In this document: one piece after another, positions 11,315-19,982 of the stretch
Layout: each line of letters opens with the position of its first letter
Numbering within the stretch: the stretch's first letter is position 1
NCBI RefSeq assembly: GCF_017307495.1
Contig: NZ_JAFKHE010000017.1
Coordinates: 101,087-165,086 of the forward strand
DNA from: Devosia sp.
GTDB taxonomy: Bacteria; Pseudomonadota; Alphaproteobacteria; Rhizobiales; Devosiaceae
Direction of reading: 5' to 3'
DNA length: 64,000 bases
The notes under the pieces: generated by a model
The model's database searches: none
What the model saw: the letters and a program-made list of their open reading frames with translations, nothing else
Told to the model about the DNA's origin: nothing
Position numbers and translations under genes: made by a program

Positions 11315-12604
11315 ATGTCCGCACAATCCGATCCGATCGTTGTCACGGGAATGGGGGTCGTCAGCCCGCTGGGTACGGGCGTCGAGACCGTGTGGTCGCG
11401 CCTGATCGCGGGCAAGAGCGGGATCGTCAGGAACACCCGCTTCGACGTGACGAACTTCTCCGCCAAGATCGCCGGACTGGTCCCGACCAGGGAAACCGAC
11501 CCGGAGGGGTTCGATCCGCTGGTCGCGATCGACCCCAAGGATCTGAAGAAGATGGACCTGTTCATCCAGTACGGCCTCGTCGCGGCACAGGAGGCGCTGC
11601 AGCAGGCCAACTGGTTCCCCGAGAGCGAAGCGGACCAGGCGGCGACGGCGACGATCATCGGCACTGGCGTCGGTGGATCGCCGGTGATGGCCGAAGCGGT
11701 GCAGACGATCATCGAGAAGGGACCGCGCCGGCTGTCGCCGTTCACCGTGCCGGCCTTCCTTGCCAACCTCGCGGCCGGATGGGTCTCGATCAAGTACGGC
11801 TTCAAGGGCCCGATCGGGGCGCCGGTCACGGCCTGCGCGGCGTCCGGGCAGGCGATCGGCGACGGCATGCGGCTGATCCTCACCGGCGAGGCCGAGGTTG
11901 CCGTGGTGGGCGGCGCCGAGGGCTCGATCGATCCGATCTCGGTGGGCGGGTTCGGCGCGGCGCGGGCCTTGGCGACGGCGTTCAACGATGACCCCGAAGC
12001 CGCGTCGCGTCCGTTCGATCGCCGGCGCGATGGGTTCGTCCTGGCAGAGGGGGCGGCGATCATGGTGATCGAGCGGCTGAGCCACGCGCAGGCCCGCGGT
12101 GCAACCCCGCTCGCGATACTCTCCGGTTACGGGACCTCGGCCGATGCCTATCACCTGACGGCAGGCGAGCCGACCGGGGCCGGGGCGCAGGTGGCGATGC
12201 GCAACGCGCTCAGGATGGCCGGTATCTCGCCGGGCGAGATCGACTACATCAATGCGCACTCAACCTCGACCAGCGTCGGCGACGCGGCGGAACTGGCCGG
12301 GATCGGCGCGGTGTTCGCCAATCGCGGCAAGGATCTAGCGATCTCGTCGACCAAGTCGGCCACCGGCCACCTGATGGGCGCGGCCGGCGCGATCGAGGCG
12401 GTGTTCTCGGTGCTGGCGATCCGCAACGGCATCGTGCCGCCCACCCGCAACCTCGAGGATCCCGATGTGGGCGAGCGCTTCGACCTCGTGCCGAAGGTGG
12501 CCAAGCACAAGACGGTGCGGCACGCACTGTCGAACGCCTTCGGCTTCGGTGGGGTGAATGCCTCCCTGGTGTTTTCGGCGATCTCGGTGCGCTCCTCCCC
12601 TTGA
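11315..12604 (+). CDS. FabF-like beta-ketoacyl-ACP synthase
   Basis: 429-residue thiolase-fold condensing enzyme. The Cys-His-His triad is complete: Cys174 in TACAASGQ, His315 in INAHSTSTS and His352 in KSATGHLMGAAG, with Lys347. It would extend an acyl chain with malonyl-ACP. The HSTST motif differs from the usual HGTST. The main fabF normally sits with acpP and fabG; this one is beside a MarR gene, so it is probably a second, inducible ketosynthase. Start set at ATG 11315, six bases after GGAGAG; ATG 11303 lies at the edge of the operator. The last codons are supplied by a palindromic repeat. Confidence 0.87.
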   Translation: MSAQSDPIVVTGMGVVSPLGTGVETVWSRLIAGKSGIVRNTRFDVTNFSAKIAGLVPTRETDPEGFDPLVAIDPKDLKKMDLFIQYGLVAAQEALQQANWFPESEADQAATATIIGTGVGGSPVMAEAVQTIIEKGPRRLSPFTVPAFLANLAAGWVSIKYGFKGPIGAPVTACAASGQAIGDGMRLILTGEAEVAVVGGAEGSIDPISVGGFGAARALATAFNDDPEAASRPFDRRRDGFVLAEGAAIMVIERLSHAQARGATPLAILSGYGTSADAYHLTAGEPTGAGAQVAMRNALRMAGISPGEIDYINAHSTSTSVGDAAELAGIGAVFANRGKDLAISSTKSATGHLMGAAGAIEAVFSVLAIRNGIVPPTRNLEDPDVGERFDLVPKVAKHKTVRHALSNAFGFGGVNASLVFSAISVRSSP

Positions 12605-12680
12605 GGGGAGGGGGTGGGGGCCATCGGTGATCGCCGCACCACCCCCTCCCTCAATCCCTCCCCTCAAGGGGGAGGGAGGC
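12593..12680. repeat. CCCTCCCC/GGGGAGGG palindromic repeat
   Basis: CCTCCCCTTGAGGGGAGGGG (12593-12612) is itself palindromic and its complement recurs as CCCCTCCCT...CCCTCCCCTCAAGGGGGAGG by 12678, giving nested hairpins. Composition resembles the repeat between recA and alaS. It overlaps the last codons and stop of the fabF-like gene and fills the space up to the convergent TfoX-N gene. Confidence 0.6.
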
Positions 12681-12702
12681 GCTGGCTGCGGCGGCTGTCG
12701 GA

Positions 12703-13047
12703 CTATTTCGGCGGTAGCGCGGCGACCCAGCGTTCGGCGGTTGTGAGCCAGTCGCGAAGGTGGTCGTCTTCCTCGATGGCTTCGGCGTCGACCCAGATGA
12801 AGCCGCGCATCACCTTCTCGCCATGGATCATCTGGGTGGCGCCGGGGCGGGCGAGGGCAGCCTCGTTGTTGTCCTTGCCGACGCTGAGCAGGATGCGGCC
12901 ATCCTTCCTGCAGCCGACCAGGATGTGGCCGTTGAGCAGGAAGGTCAGGCCGCCGAACATGGTCTTCTCGGTGATGCGCGGATCGCCGTCGAGGATGTCG
13001 CGGATGCGGTCGGCCAGATACGCCATGGCGGTGGAGGTAGCGGACAT
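12703..13047 (-). CDS. TfoX/Sxy N-terminal-domain protein
   Basis: 114 residues matching the TfoX N-terminal domain: helix AMAYLADRIRDIL, then TEKTMFGGLTFLLNGHILVGC, and a C-terminal WVDAEAIEEDDHLRDWL segment. Stand-alone TfoX-N proteins are widespread in alphaproteobacteria and should not be taken as competence regulators. Its ATG overlaps the stop codon of the GFA gene (ATGA), so the two are probably translated together. Exact role unknown. Confidence 0.8.
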   Translation of the reverse strand: MSATSTAMAYLADRIRDILDGDPRITEKTMFGGLTFLLNGHILVGCRKDGRILLSVGKDNNEAALARPGATQMIHGEKVMRGFIWVDAEAIEEDDHLRDWLTTAERWVAALPPK

Positions 13048-13484
13048 CAGCGCGGCTCCCGATAGGTGTCGTGCCAGGGCAGGTCCGGGTCGACATGATC
13101 CCAGGCCCGGTGGCTGCGCGCGAAGATCATCTGGTTGGGCGCGAACCAGCCGCTGTCGGGGCCGAACAGGCCGACCGGCAGCATGGCGAGTTCGGGAGCG
13201 CGGCTGGAGCGCGCATAGAGCGGGGTGCCGCAGGTGGGGCAGAACCAGCGGGTGAGCGTGGCGCCCGAGTGAGCCACCCGCCCGAAGCTGGCCGTCGGTC
13301 CGGTAACCGTAAGGTCACCCATGGCGACGAGGGCCACGCTGGCGTGGCCGGTGCCGGTGGACCGCTGGCAGTCCTCGCAGGAGCACAGGAACATCGAGCG
13401 GACCCGCCCGGCCACGGCGAGCGTCACCTGCCCGCAAGCGCAGCGGGCGCTGACGTCGATCTGTGGCTTGTCCAAGGAGGCCAT
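13047..13484 (-). CDS. GFA-family zinc-binding protein
   Basis: 145-residue member of the glutathione-dependent formaldehyde-activating (Gfa/CENP-V) fold family. Cysteines expected to bind two zinc ions are all present: Cys15 and Cys17 (ARCACGQ), Cys34, Cys36 and Cys39 (CSCEDCQ), Cys82 and Cys85 (CPTC). True Gfa enzymes are longer (about 190 residues), and most short GFA proteins lack a proven activity, so no reaction is assigned. It is the first gene of a two-gene unit with the TfoX-N protein. Confidence 0.82.
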   Translation of the reverse strand: MASLDKPQIDVSARCACGQVTLAVAGRVRSMFLCSCEDCQRSTGTGHASVALVAMGDLTVTGPTASFGRVAHSGATLTRWFCPTCGTPLYARSSRAPELAMLPVGLFGPDSGWFAPNQMIFARSHRAWDHVDPDLPWHDTYREPR

Positions 13485-13555
13485 GACTGAGCTGACAACA
13501 GCTCGACCAGATCCGCAAGCTTGATCCGGGGGGCCGCCCCCACTAGGAGGATGCC

Positions 13556-14125
13556 ATGGCCTATGCCCCCCACCTTCCGGTCGAGACCGAGCGCCTGCGG
13601 CTGCGGCCGTTCACCCGGGGCGATGTCGACGCCGTGTTCGACTATCGGCGACGCGAGGACGTGGCGCGCTACCTGTTCGACGGGCCGATGTCGCACGAGA
13701 GTGTCGCGGAGGCGCTGCAGGCGCGGGTCGGGCACGACACGCTCGACGGCGATGGCTCCAAGATCTTTCTCGCGGTGGAGCACAAGGTGACGCATCGGCT
13801 CATCGGCGAGGTGTCGCTGATCCTGCGCGATGCGGCGAACCGGCAGGGCGAGATCGGCTACATCTTCCATCCCGACCACCACGGTCACGGTTTCGCGACC
13901 GAGGCGGCGCGCGCACTGCTGGAGATGGGCTTCGCCGGAGCCGGGCTGCACCGAATCTATGCCCGGTGCGCCGCGGCCAACACGGCCTCGTGGAAGGTGA
14001 TGGAGCGGCTCGGCATGCGGCGCGAAGCGCACTTCCGGGAGCACATCTTCGTCAGGGGCGCGTGGGACGAGGAGTTCGTCTATGCCGTGCTCGAAGGCGA
14101 ATGGCGCGCGGGCGCGGGGCGCTGA
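13556..14125 (+). CDS. GNAT N-acetyltransferase (RimJ/RimL-like)
   Basis: 189 residues. The start VETERLRLRPFTRGDVDAVF and the core IGYIFHPDHHGHGFATEAARALLEMGF (acetyl-CoA pyrophosphate loop, Q/RxxGxG/A-like HGHGFA) are typical of the RimJ/RimL branch of GNATs. The C-terminal ASWKVMERLGMRREAHFREH is the usual RimJ-type signature. Good AGGAGG ribosome binding site before ATG 13556. The next gene is a close paralogue with the same layout, suggesting local duplication. Substrate unknown; ribosomal-protein or small-molecule amine acetylation are both possible. Confidence 0.85.
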   Translation: MAYAPHLPVETERLRLRPFTRGDVDAVFDYRRREDVARYLFDGPMSHESVAEALQARVGHDTLDGDGSKIFLAVEHKVTHRLIGEVSLILRDAANRQGEIGYIFHPDHHGHGFATEAARALLEMGFAGAGLHRIYARCAAANTASWKVMERLGMRREAHFREHIFVRGAWDEEFVYAVLEGEWRAGAGR

Positions 14126-14217
14126 CGCCGGGGCAAGATATTCCACCCGCTTTGCCGGAACTGCCATCCAACCGTCGCGTTCTCGTCGCATGGTGTGGGC
14201 GAGGGAAGGAGCAAAGC

Positions 14218-14811
14218 ATGACTGTGCCAGACTTTCCGATCGAGACGAAACGGCTCGTCCTCAGGCCCTTCCTGAAGTCGGACCTCGAGGCCGTGATGCA
14301 GTATCACGCCCTGCCGGAGGTCCAGCGCTACCTCGACTGGAAGGCGCGGGATCGCGTGGAGGTGAAGTCGGCGCTTGAGGCGATGGTGCAGCAGCACCGG
14401 TTCCAGCGGCCGGGCGATGCGGTGATCCTGGCGCTGGTGCGCAGGGCGGACAATGCACTCATCGGGCAGGCCTCGCTGCGCTGGGTCGATGCCACGGCCG
14501 GTCAGGCCGAACTGCGCTTCATCGTCGGGCCGGCACAGCGGCGGCAGGGGTATGCGCGCGAAGCGGTGCGCGAGATGCTCGACCTCGGCTTCGAGCAGCT
14601 CGGCCTGCATCGGGTGTTCGCGCGCTGCTCGGCGCGCAACCAGGCGTCCGCCAACCTGCTGCGCAGCGTCGGCATGCGGCTCGAGGCGCACTATCGCGAG
14701 CATGCCCTGTTCCAGGGCGAGTGGGACGAGGAACTGCATTTCGCCATCCTCGACCGCGAGTGGCTGCGTGGCAGCAAGGTGAAGGAAATCCACCGGAACA
14801 TGGTCGCCTGA
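14218..14811 (+). CDS. GNAT N-acetyltransferase (second copy)
   Basis: 197-residue RimJ/RimL-type GNAT, paralogous to the preceding gene: IETKRLVLRPFLKSDLEAV at the N-terminus, RRQGYAREAVREMLDLGFEQLGLHRVFARC for acetyl-CoA binding and SVGMRLEAHYREHALFQGEWDEE near the end. The open frame reaches far upstream (13966), but ATG 14218 has a GAAGGAG ribosome binding site and marks the beginning of homology. Gap to the first copy is 92 bases. Confidence 0.85.
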   Translation: MTVPDFPIETKRLVLRPFLKSDLEAVMQYHALPEVQRYLDWKARDRVEVKSALEAMVQQHRFQRPGDAVILALVRRADNALIGQASLRWVDATAGQAELRFIVGPAQRRQGYAREAVREMLDLGFEQLGLHRVFARCSARNQASANLLRSVGMRLEAHYREHALFQGEWDEELHFAILDREWLRGSKVKEIHRNMVA

Positions 14812-14980
14812 GCCGGCGCGGCTCGGGCGGGCAGGCAGCATCGGCCAAGTCGGCGGGTGCCGAAACAGTTTCGCTCGCCGACCGCCCGATGTATGAGGCC
14901 AGGCGCGCGGAGCGCAACCGGATCACGGCCGGTGGCTCCAGCGCGCATAACAGAGGCTCTTTCGAAAGGCCCCTCGCGCC

Positions 14981-15784
14981 ATGGCCGGCACCGACAAATC
15001 GCTGGAGTTCACCTATCGGCCGAGCCCGGCGATCATCCTGTGCGAGCCGCAACTGGGCGAGAATGTCGGCACGACGGCCCGAGCCATGGCCAATTTCGGC
15101 CTGTGGGACCTGCGGCTGGTCAATCCGCGCGACGGCTGGCCCAACGAGCGCGCCATCGCGGCCGCTTCCCGCGCCGACCACGTGATCGAAAAGGTACGCG
15201 TGTTCGCGACGGTGGAGGAGGCGATTGCCGACCTGTCGCTGGTGTTCGCCACCACGGCGCGCCGTCGCGACATGCAGAAGGTGGTGTATGGGCCGGAGGA
15301 GGGGGCGCAGCGCCTCATCTCGCATATCGCCGGTGGGGCGAAGGCGGGCCTGCTGTTCGGGCGCGAGCGGTGGGGCCTGTATAATGAGGAGGTCGCGCTG
15401 TCGGACGCGATAGTGACCTTCCCCGTCGAGGCGGCGTTTGCCTCGCTGAACATCGCGCAGGCGGTGCTGCTGATGGCCTATGAATGGCGCCGGCAGTTCG
15501 ACAAGGGCGAGGTGCTGCCTTTCGAGGGGGGGCTGGATCCGGCCGCGCCGCGTGAGGAACTGATCGGGCTCTTTCACCACCTCGAGCAGACGCTCGATCG
15601 CACCGGCTTCTTCAAGACCGACGACAAGCGGCCGACCATGGTCGACAACCTGCGCAACGCCTTCACCCGGGCGCAGCTCTCGACGCAGGAAATCCGCACC
15701 CTGCGCGGGGTGATCTCGTCGATCGACCGCGCCCACTTGAGGCAGGGACGGCTCGCCAGGAAAGGCGACCGGTCAACGGAATAG
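14981..15784 (+). CDS. trmJ: tRNA (cytidine/uridine-2'-O-)-methyltransferase TrmJ
   Basis: 267-residue SPOUT methyltransferase. The N-terminal PAIILCEPQLGENVGTTARAMANFGL and the trefoil-knot segments LLFGRERWGLYNEE and ASLNIAQAVLLMAYEW are characteristic of TrmJ, which methylates the 2'-OH at position 32 of tRNA. The C-terminal helical extension (about 170-267) is typical of TrmJ. TrmJ and TtcA, also encoded in this window, modify the same anticodon-loop position. Confidence 0.9.
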   Translation: MAGTDKSLEFTYRPSPAIILCEPQLGENVGTTARAMANFGLWDLRLVNPRDGWPNERAIAAASRADHVIEKVRVFATVEEAIADLSLVFATTARRRDMQKVVYGPEEGAQRLISHIAGGAKAGLLFGRERWGLYNEEVALSDAIVTFPVEAAFASLNIAQAVLLMAYEWRRQFDKGEVLPFEGGLDPAAPREELIGLFHHLEQTLDRTGFFKTDDKRPTMVDNLRNAFTRAQLSTQEIRTLRGVISSIDRAHLRQGRLARKGDRSTE

Positions 15785-15801
15785 GTCGCGACCCGGCACG
15801 A

Positions 15802-15815
15802 TTGACGTAGGTCAA
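15802..15815 (+). promoter_or_regulatory. FNR/FixK-type box upstream of cytochrome c
   Basis: TTGACGTAGGTCAA is a perfect inverted repeat TTGAC-N4-GTCAA and fits the TTGAY-N4-RTCAA consensus of the Crp/FNR family (FnrL, FixK). It lies 91 bases upstream of the cytochrome c start codon, a suitable position for activation at low oxygen. The regulator is not encoded in this window. Confidence 0.65.
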
Positions 15816-15905
15816 CCTCTCCCGCTGCGGCGCGGCGGATAGTGAATTGCCCCGAAATCGGTTGCCGGCAAAGGCGCCGACCCGGCGGCGATACAGGAGG
15901 AGAAG

Positions 15906-16316
15906 TTGCCCAACAACTGTAGCCTTATCGTCGGTGCCCTGGTTGCCATGAGCCTTGCCACACCGGGCATCGCCCAGGACAACCAGCTGGGAGCCGACAC
16001 TTACCGCGTCGCCTGTGCGGTGTGTCACGGATCGTCCGGGCAGGGGGATGGCGAGTTCGCCAGCGTCCTCACCGTCAGGCCGCCCGATCTGACCAGGCTC
16101 AGCGCCAGGAACGACGGCGTCTTCCCGTACCTCAAGGTGTTCCAGACGATTGATGGACGGGCGTCCGTCAAGGCCCACGGGACAGCGATCATGCCGATCT
16201 GGGGCGACACGTTCACGAGGGAGATCGGGCAGGCGGCAGGTCCGTTCGGCTCCGAGCTGCTCGTCCGGGCGAGGATCGTCGCGCTCGTCGACTACGTCGA
16301 GTCGCTGCAGCGGTAA
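15906..16316 (+). CDS. Secreted monohaem cytochrome c
   Basis: 136 residues with a short signal peptide (cleavage expected after GIAQ). The haem site is CAVCH (Cys37, Cys40, His41) and Met96 in AIMPIWGD is the likely sixth ligand, as in class I cytochromes c. It should carry electrons in the periplasm. Start is TTG 15906, preceded by a strong AGGAGGAGAAG; starting later at ATG 15948 would remove most of the signal peptide. The FNR/FixK-type box upstream suggests a role in low-oxygen respiration. The electron donor and acceptor are not evident from neighbours. Confidence 0.87.
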   Translation: MPNNCSLIVGALVAMSLATPGIAQDNQLGADTYRVACAVCHGSSGQGDGEFASVLTVRPPDLTRLSARNDGVFPYLKVFQTIDGRASVKAHGTAIMPIWGDTFTREIGQAAGPFGSELLVRARIVALVDYVESLQR

Positions 16317-16434
16317 GACGGGCAGGGGGCGCGGACCGGTTCCCGCGGCCCCACCGGCGTTCGCGGCGGTGACAGGACGAATGAGCGGCGATCTCCTTTG
16401 ACGGGGCCGGTCGGCCGTGCGACATGGCGTCGCC

Positions 16435-17679
16435 ATGACCGAGCACCGCCCATCCGAGCCATCCAAGCTCGCCTTCACCTACCGCAACTTCCGCTTCTTC
16501 TGGGCGACGACGCTGCTGGTCAGCTTCGCGGTGCAGATCATGTCGGTGTCGATCGCCTGGCAGATCTACGACGTGACCGGCGAGCCGTTCCTGCTCGGGC
16601 TGGTGGGGCTGTGCCTGTTCCTGCCGGCGCTGCTGCTGATCCTCGTGACCGGGCTGGCCGCCGACCGCTTCAACCGGCGGCGCATCATGGCCATCTGCCT
16701 CACCGTGGAACTGCTGTGCGCGCTGGGGTTCCTGGCCTTCGCCAATGCGCAGGAGCACGAGGTGTGGCCGATCTTCGGCATTCTCGCGGTGCTGGGCACG
16801 GCACGCGCTTTCTGGGGCCCGGCAGCGCAGTCGCTGGCGCCGAACCTGGTGCCGCCGGAGGCGCTTTCCAACGCGATCACCGTCAATGCCTCGGCCTGGC
16901 AGTTCGCCTCGATCGTGGGGCCGGCGACCGGCGGGCTGCTCTATGGCATTTCGCCGTCGGTGGCGTTCGGGACCGGCGGGGTCCTGCTGATCATCGCGAT
17001 CGGCGCCGTGCTGATGATCTCCAGGCCGCCCCAGCGGGGCGCACACCAGGCGGCGAGCCTGGCGACGATGCTGGCGGGCTTCCGCTACATCTTTTCGAAC
17101 AAGGTGGTGCTGGGCGCGATCTCGCTCGACATGTTCGCGGTGTTGATGGGCGGCGCGGTGGCGCTGCTGCCCGTATACGCCAAGGACATCCTGCATGCCG
17201 GTCCGGCCGAACTCGGCTACCTGCGGGCGGCGCCGGGGGTGGGCGCGATCCTGATGGCGCTGCTGCTCACGCGCTTTCCGATCCGTGACCACGCGGGTCG
17301 GCTGCTGTTCCTGTTCGTGGGCCTGTTCGGTGCGTTCACGGTGCTGTTCGGGCTCTCGACCAGCATCTGGCTGTCGGTGGTCGCGCTGGCGCTGGTGGGC
17401 GCGTCCGACATGGTGAGCGTCACCATCCGCGAGACCATCATGCAGCTGTGGACGCCTGAGGAAGTGCGCGGAAGGGTAAACGCGGTGAATTCGGTATTCA
17501 TCGGCGCCTCCAACGAGCTCGGCGAGTTCCGGGCCGGCACGGTGGCGCACCTGATCGGGCCGGTGCCCGCCGTGGTGATGGGCGGCGTCGGCTCGATCGC
17601 GATCGCCGTCATCTGGAGCCAGCTGTTCACCGGCCTGCGCCAGCAGCGCACGCTGAATCGGCGGATGGTCGAGGGCTAG
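16435..17679 (+). CDS. MFS transporter (enterobactin exporter/EntS-like group)
   Basis: 414 residues with about 12 membrane segments. Family marks are [28 protein letters not shown] at the N-terminus, the loop 2-3 stretch [12 protein letters not shown] and the late [20 protein letters not shown], all typical of the TMS/EntS-like MFS branch. It is probably a proton-driven exporter; the substrate is unknown. Start set at ATG 16435 rather than 16417 (six codons earlier). Confidence 0.82.
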   Translation: MTEHRPSEPSKLAFTYRNFRFFWATTLLVSFAVQIMSVSIAWQIYDVTGEPFLLGLVGLCLFLPALLLILVTGLAADRFNRRRIMAICLTVELLCALGFLAFANAQEHEVWPIFGILAVLGTARAFWGPAAQSLAPNLVPPEALSNAITVNASAWQFASIVGPATGGLLYGISPSVAFGTGGVLLIIAIGAVLMISRPPQRGAHQAASLATMLAGFRYIFSNKVVLGAISLDMFAVLMGGAVALLPVYAKDILHAGPAELGYLRAAPGVGAILMALLLTRFPIRDHAGRLLFLFVGLFGAFTVLFGLSTSIWLSVVALALVGASDMVSVTIRETIMQLWTPEEVRGRVNAVNSVFIGASNELGEFRAGTVAHLIGPVPAVVMGGVGSIAIAVIWSQLFTGLRQQRTLNRRMVEG

Positions 17680-17699
17680 CGCCTGGACAGTCGTGCCGC

Positions 17700-17728
17700 T
17701 TGACTTCCTGGCTTCACACAACTATCAC
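17700..17728 (+). promoter_or_regulatory. Predicted housekeeping promoter of rpsD
   Basis: TTGACT (17700-17705), a 17-base spacer and TATCAC (17723-17728) form a plausible sigma-70-type promoter about 130 bases before rpsD, leaving an untranslated leader of roughly 125 bases. Confidence 0.45.
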
Positions 17729-17860
17729 GCGCCCACTTGTCGGGCCTCCGGACCCTACGAGCGCACCCGGGATTCCCAACAGTCGTGGAATCTGTCGGTC
17801 CGATCCGCAAGGACGGGCAGAGGAGGGCGCAATCACTTTCGACAACCTGAAAGGATTACG

Positions 17861-18478
17861 ATGTCGAAGCGCATTGAAGCCAAGCACAAGATCGACCGTC
17901 GCCTTGGCGAGAACCTGTGGGGCCGTCCGGCCTCGCCGCTGAACAACCGCGCCTACGGCCCCGGCCAGCACGGCCAGCGTCGCAAGGGCAAGACTTCGGA
18001 CTACGGCCTGCAGCTGCGCGCCAAGCAGAAGCTCAAGGGCTACTACGGCTCGATCACCGAGAAGAGCTTCAAGAAGCTCTACGCCGAGGCCGCCCGCGTG
18101 AAGGGTGATACCGGCGAGAACCTGATCGGCCTGCTCGAGAGCCGTCTCGACGCCATCGTCTATCGCGCCAAGTTCGTGCCGACCGTGTTCGCGGCGCGCC
18201 AGTTCGTGTCGCACGGCCACATCATGGTCAACGGCAAGCGCGTCAACATTCCGTCGTACCAGGTGAAGGTTGGCGACAAGGTCGAGATTCGCGAGCGCTC
18301 CAAGCAGCTCGGCATCGTGCTCGAAGCCAACCAGCTGGCCGAGCGCGACGTGCCCGAGTACATCGAGGCCGATCACTCCAAGCAGACCGCGACCTACGTG
18401 CGCGTCCCGGCCCTCGCCGACGTTCCCTATCCGGTCCAGATGGAACCGAATCTCGTCGTCGAATTCTATTCGCGCTAA
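17861..18478 (+). CDS. rpsD: 30S ribosomal protein S4
   Basis: 205-residue S4, a primary 16S rRNA-binding protein and early assembly factor for the 30S subunit. The alphaproteobacterial form begins [23 protein letters not shown]; the S4 RNA-binding domain is at [35 protein letters not shown]. No zinc-binding cysteines are present. ATG 17861 has AAAGGAT nearby, and the frame upstream of it (to 17693) is leader. It is single-gene, bounded by its own promoter and terminator, as often in Hyphomicrobiales. Confidence 0.98.
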   Translation: MSKRIEAKHKIDRRLGENLWGRPASPLNNRAYGPGQHGQRRKGKTSDYGLQLRAKQKLKGYYGSITEKSFKKLYAEAARVKGDTGENLIGLLESRLDAIVYRAKFVPTVFAARQFVSHGHIMVNGKRVNIPSYQVKVGDKVEIRERSKQLGIVLEANQLAERDVPEYIEADHSKQTATYVRVPALADVPYPVQMEPNLVVEFYSR

Positions 18479-18503
18479 GCGCGCAACAATCCGCCGAATT
18501 CGC

Positions 18504-18536
18504 AAAGGGCCGTCCGCATGGGCGGCCCTTTCGCTT
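18504..18536 (+). terminator. Rho-independent terminator of rpsD
   Basis: AAAGGGCCGTCC (18504-18515), loop GCAT and GGGCGGCCCTTT (18520-18531) form a 12-pair stem (one wobble) running into a T-rich tail. Confidence 0.9.
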
Positions 18537-18608
18537 TGACTTTTCGTGACAGGCGACCGGGTTGCATGGTTATTTTCCATCGAAGGGAAGTCTCGAAAGG
18601 CAAATTCG

Positions 18609-19982
18609 GTGCGTTTTCTGGCGAGATTGGCCTCGCACGGCCGAAAGCCGGCCGTCGTTACGGATGCCGGTGAACTCGATTACGAGGCTCTCCTGGGGCT
18701 CGTGGGCGCGCGCCACGATGAACTCGCGGCTGCCGGCATCGGACCGACCAGCGTGGTCGGGCTCGAGATCGAAGACGAGGTCGAGCACCTGGTCTTCTCG
18801 CTGGCGCTTCTTGCGGCGGGCGCCAGTCACATGACGCTTGCGACGCATGACCCGGTTGCGGTCAAGCAAACGCTGGCGGCGCGGTCGGGGATGACCCACC
18901 ATGTTGCGGCGGGCCAGGTGACGGCCCGGGGAGGCGCCGGGCCCGCGCAGCCGCCTCTTGAAGGAGTTGTCTACCTGAAGACCTCCGGCACCACCGGCGA
19001 CATGAACATCGTCGCCTTTACCGAGACGCAGATCGGCGAGCAGTCCGGCCGGCACCCCGAATACGCCGGCGAGCGCCTGCTTCGTCTCGCATCCATCGAG
19101 CACAACAACTCCACGCGCCACCGGCTGTACTGTGCCTTCATGGGCGGGGTGAACGTGTTTCGCCCCCACGGCGAGTTCGACGTGGCCGACTTCTGCCGCC
19201 GCCATGCGGTCACCTGCCTCGACATCTCGCGCATGCATGCCTCGGACCTGGCCAACCGCGGCGGCATTGGGCGTTTCGAGGGTGTGAAGCTGAGAACGGG
19301 AGGTTCTGCCATCCCGATCGATGTCAGGCGGGCCATCGAGCAGCGCGTGACCCCGTTGCTGTTCGTGAGATACGCCTCGACCGAGAGCGGCGCGATCGCC
19401 ATGGCTGGGCCGGGCGAGCACGACGAGGACGAGAGCGTGGGCCGTCCTTTGCCCGGCGTCGAGCTCGAGGTCGTCGATGCCGACAACAGGCCCGTGCCGC
19501 CGGGAACCACGGGGCGGATCCGGCTCCGGGCCGCCGGCATGGCCACGGGCTACCTGGGTGGCGGCGAGCAGTCCGCAGCACGCTTCCGCGACGGCTGGTT
19601 CTGGCCGGGCGACGTTGGCCTGTTGCGTTCGGACGGCCGTCTGGTCGTGCAGGGACGGCAGGACGACATGATGATCCTCAACGGCCTCAATATCTTTCCC
19701 AGCGAGATCGAGAGGGTGCTCGAGCGTCACCCGGCCGTCAGCGTCGCGGCAGCGCTCCCTCTTGCCTCGACGGTGCACGGGCAGATCCCCGTAGCGGCGG
19801 TTGAACTCCGGCCGGGGGCCCAGGTCACCGCACGGGAACTGCAGGACTATGCGCGAGGACAACTGGCCTTGCGGGCGCCGCGCAAGGTCCTGGTGCTCGA
19901 CGCGCTGCCGCGCAACAGCCAGGGCAAGATCCTTCGCCGCGAGATCGCAAGTGCCTTCCAGAAGGCGCTGCCGCGGACATGA
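18609..19982 (+). CDS. ANL-superfamily adenylating enzyme, copy 1
   Basis: 457-residue AMP-forming acyl/aryl ligase-like protein, first of four overlapping genes. Visible motifs: nucleotide loop TSGTTG at 125-130, A5-like YASTE at 255-259, WFWPGDVG with Asp335, ILNGLNIFPSEIE, and the A10 motif NSQGKILR with catalytic Lys440. The nucleotide loop continues DMNIV, without the usual PKG lysine. A block IEHNNSTRHRLYC is shared with copy 2. I expect it to adenylate an acid and load it on the nearby carrier protein; the substrate is unknown. Start GTG 18609 is preferred (GAAAGG upstream); GTG 18546 is too close to the rpsD terminator. Confidence 0.8.
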   Translation: MRFLARLASHGRKPAVVTDAGELDYEALLGLVGARHDELAAAGIGPTSVVGLEIEDEVEHLVFSLALLAAGASHMTLATHDPVAVKQTLAARSGMTHHVAAGQVTARGGAGPAQPPLEGVVYLKTSGTTGDMNIVAFTETQIGEQSGRHPEYAGERLLRLASIEHNNSTRHRLYCAFMGGVNVFRPHGEFDVADFCRRHAVTCLDISRMHASDLANRGGIGRFEGVKLRTGGSAIPIDVRRAIEQRVTPLLFVRYASTESGAIAMAGPGEHDEDESVGRPLPGVELEVVDADNRPVPPGTTGRIRLRAAGMATGYLGGGEQSAARFRDGWFWPGDVGLLRSDGRLVVQGRQDDMMILNGLNIFPSEIERVLERHPAVSVAAALPLASTVHGQIPVAAVELRPGAQVTARELQDYARGQLALRAPRKVLVLDALPRNSQGKILRREIASAFQKALPRT

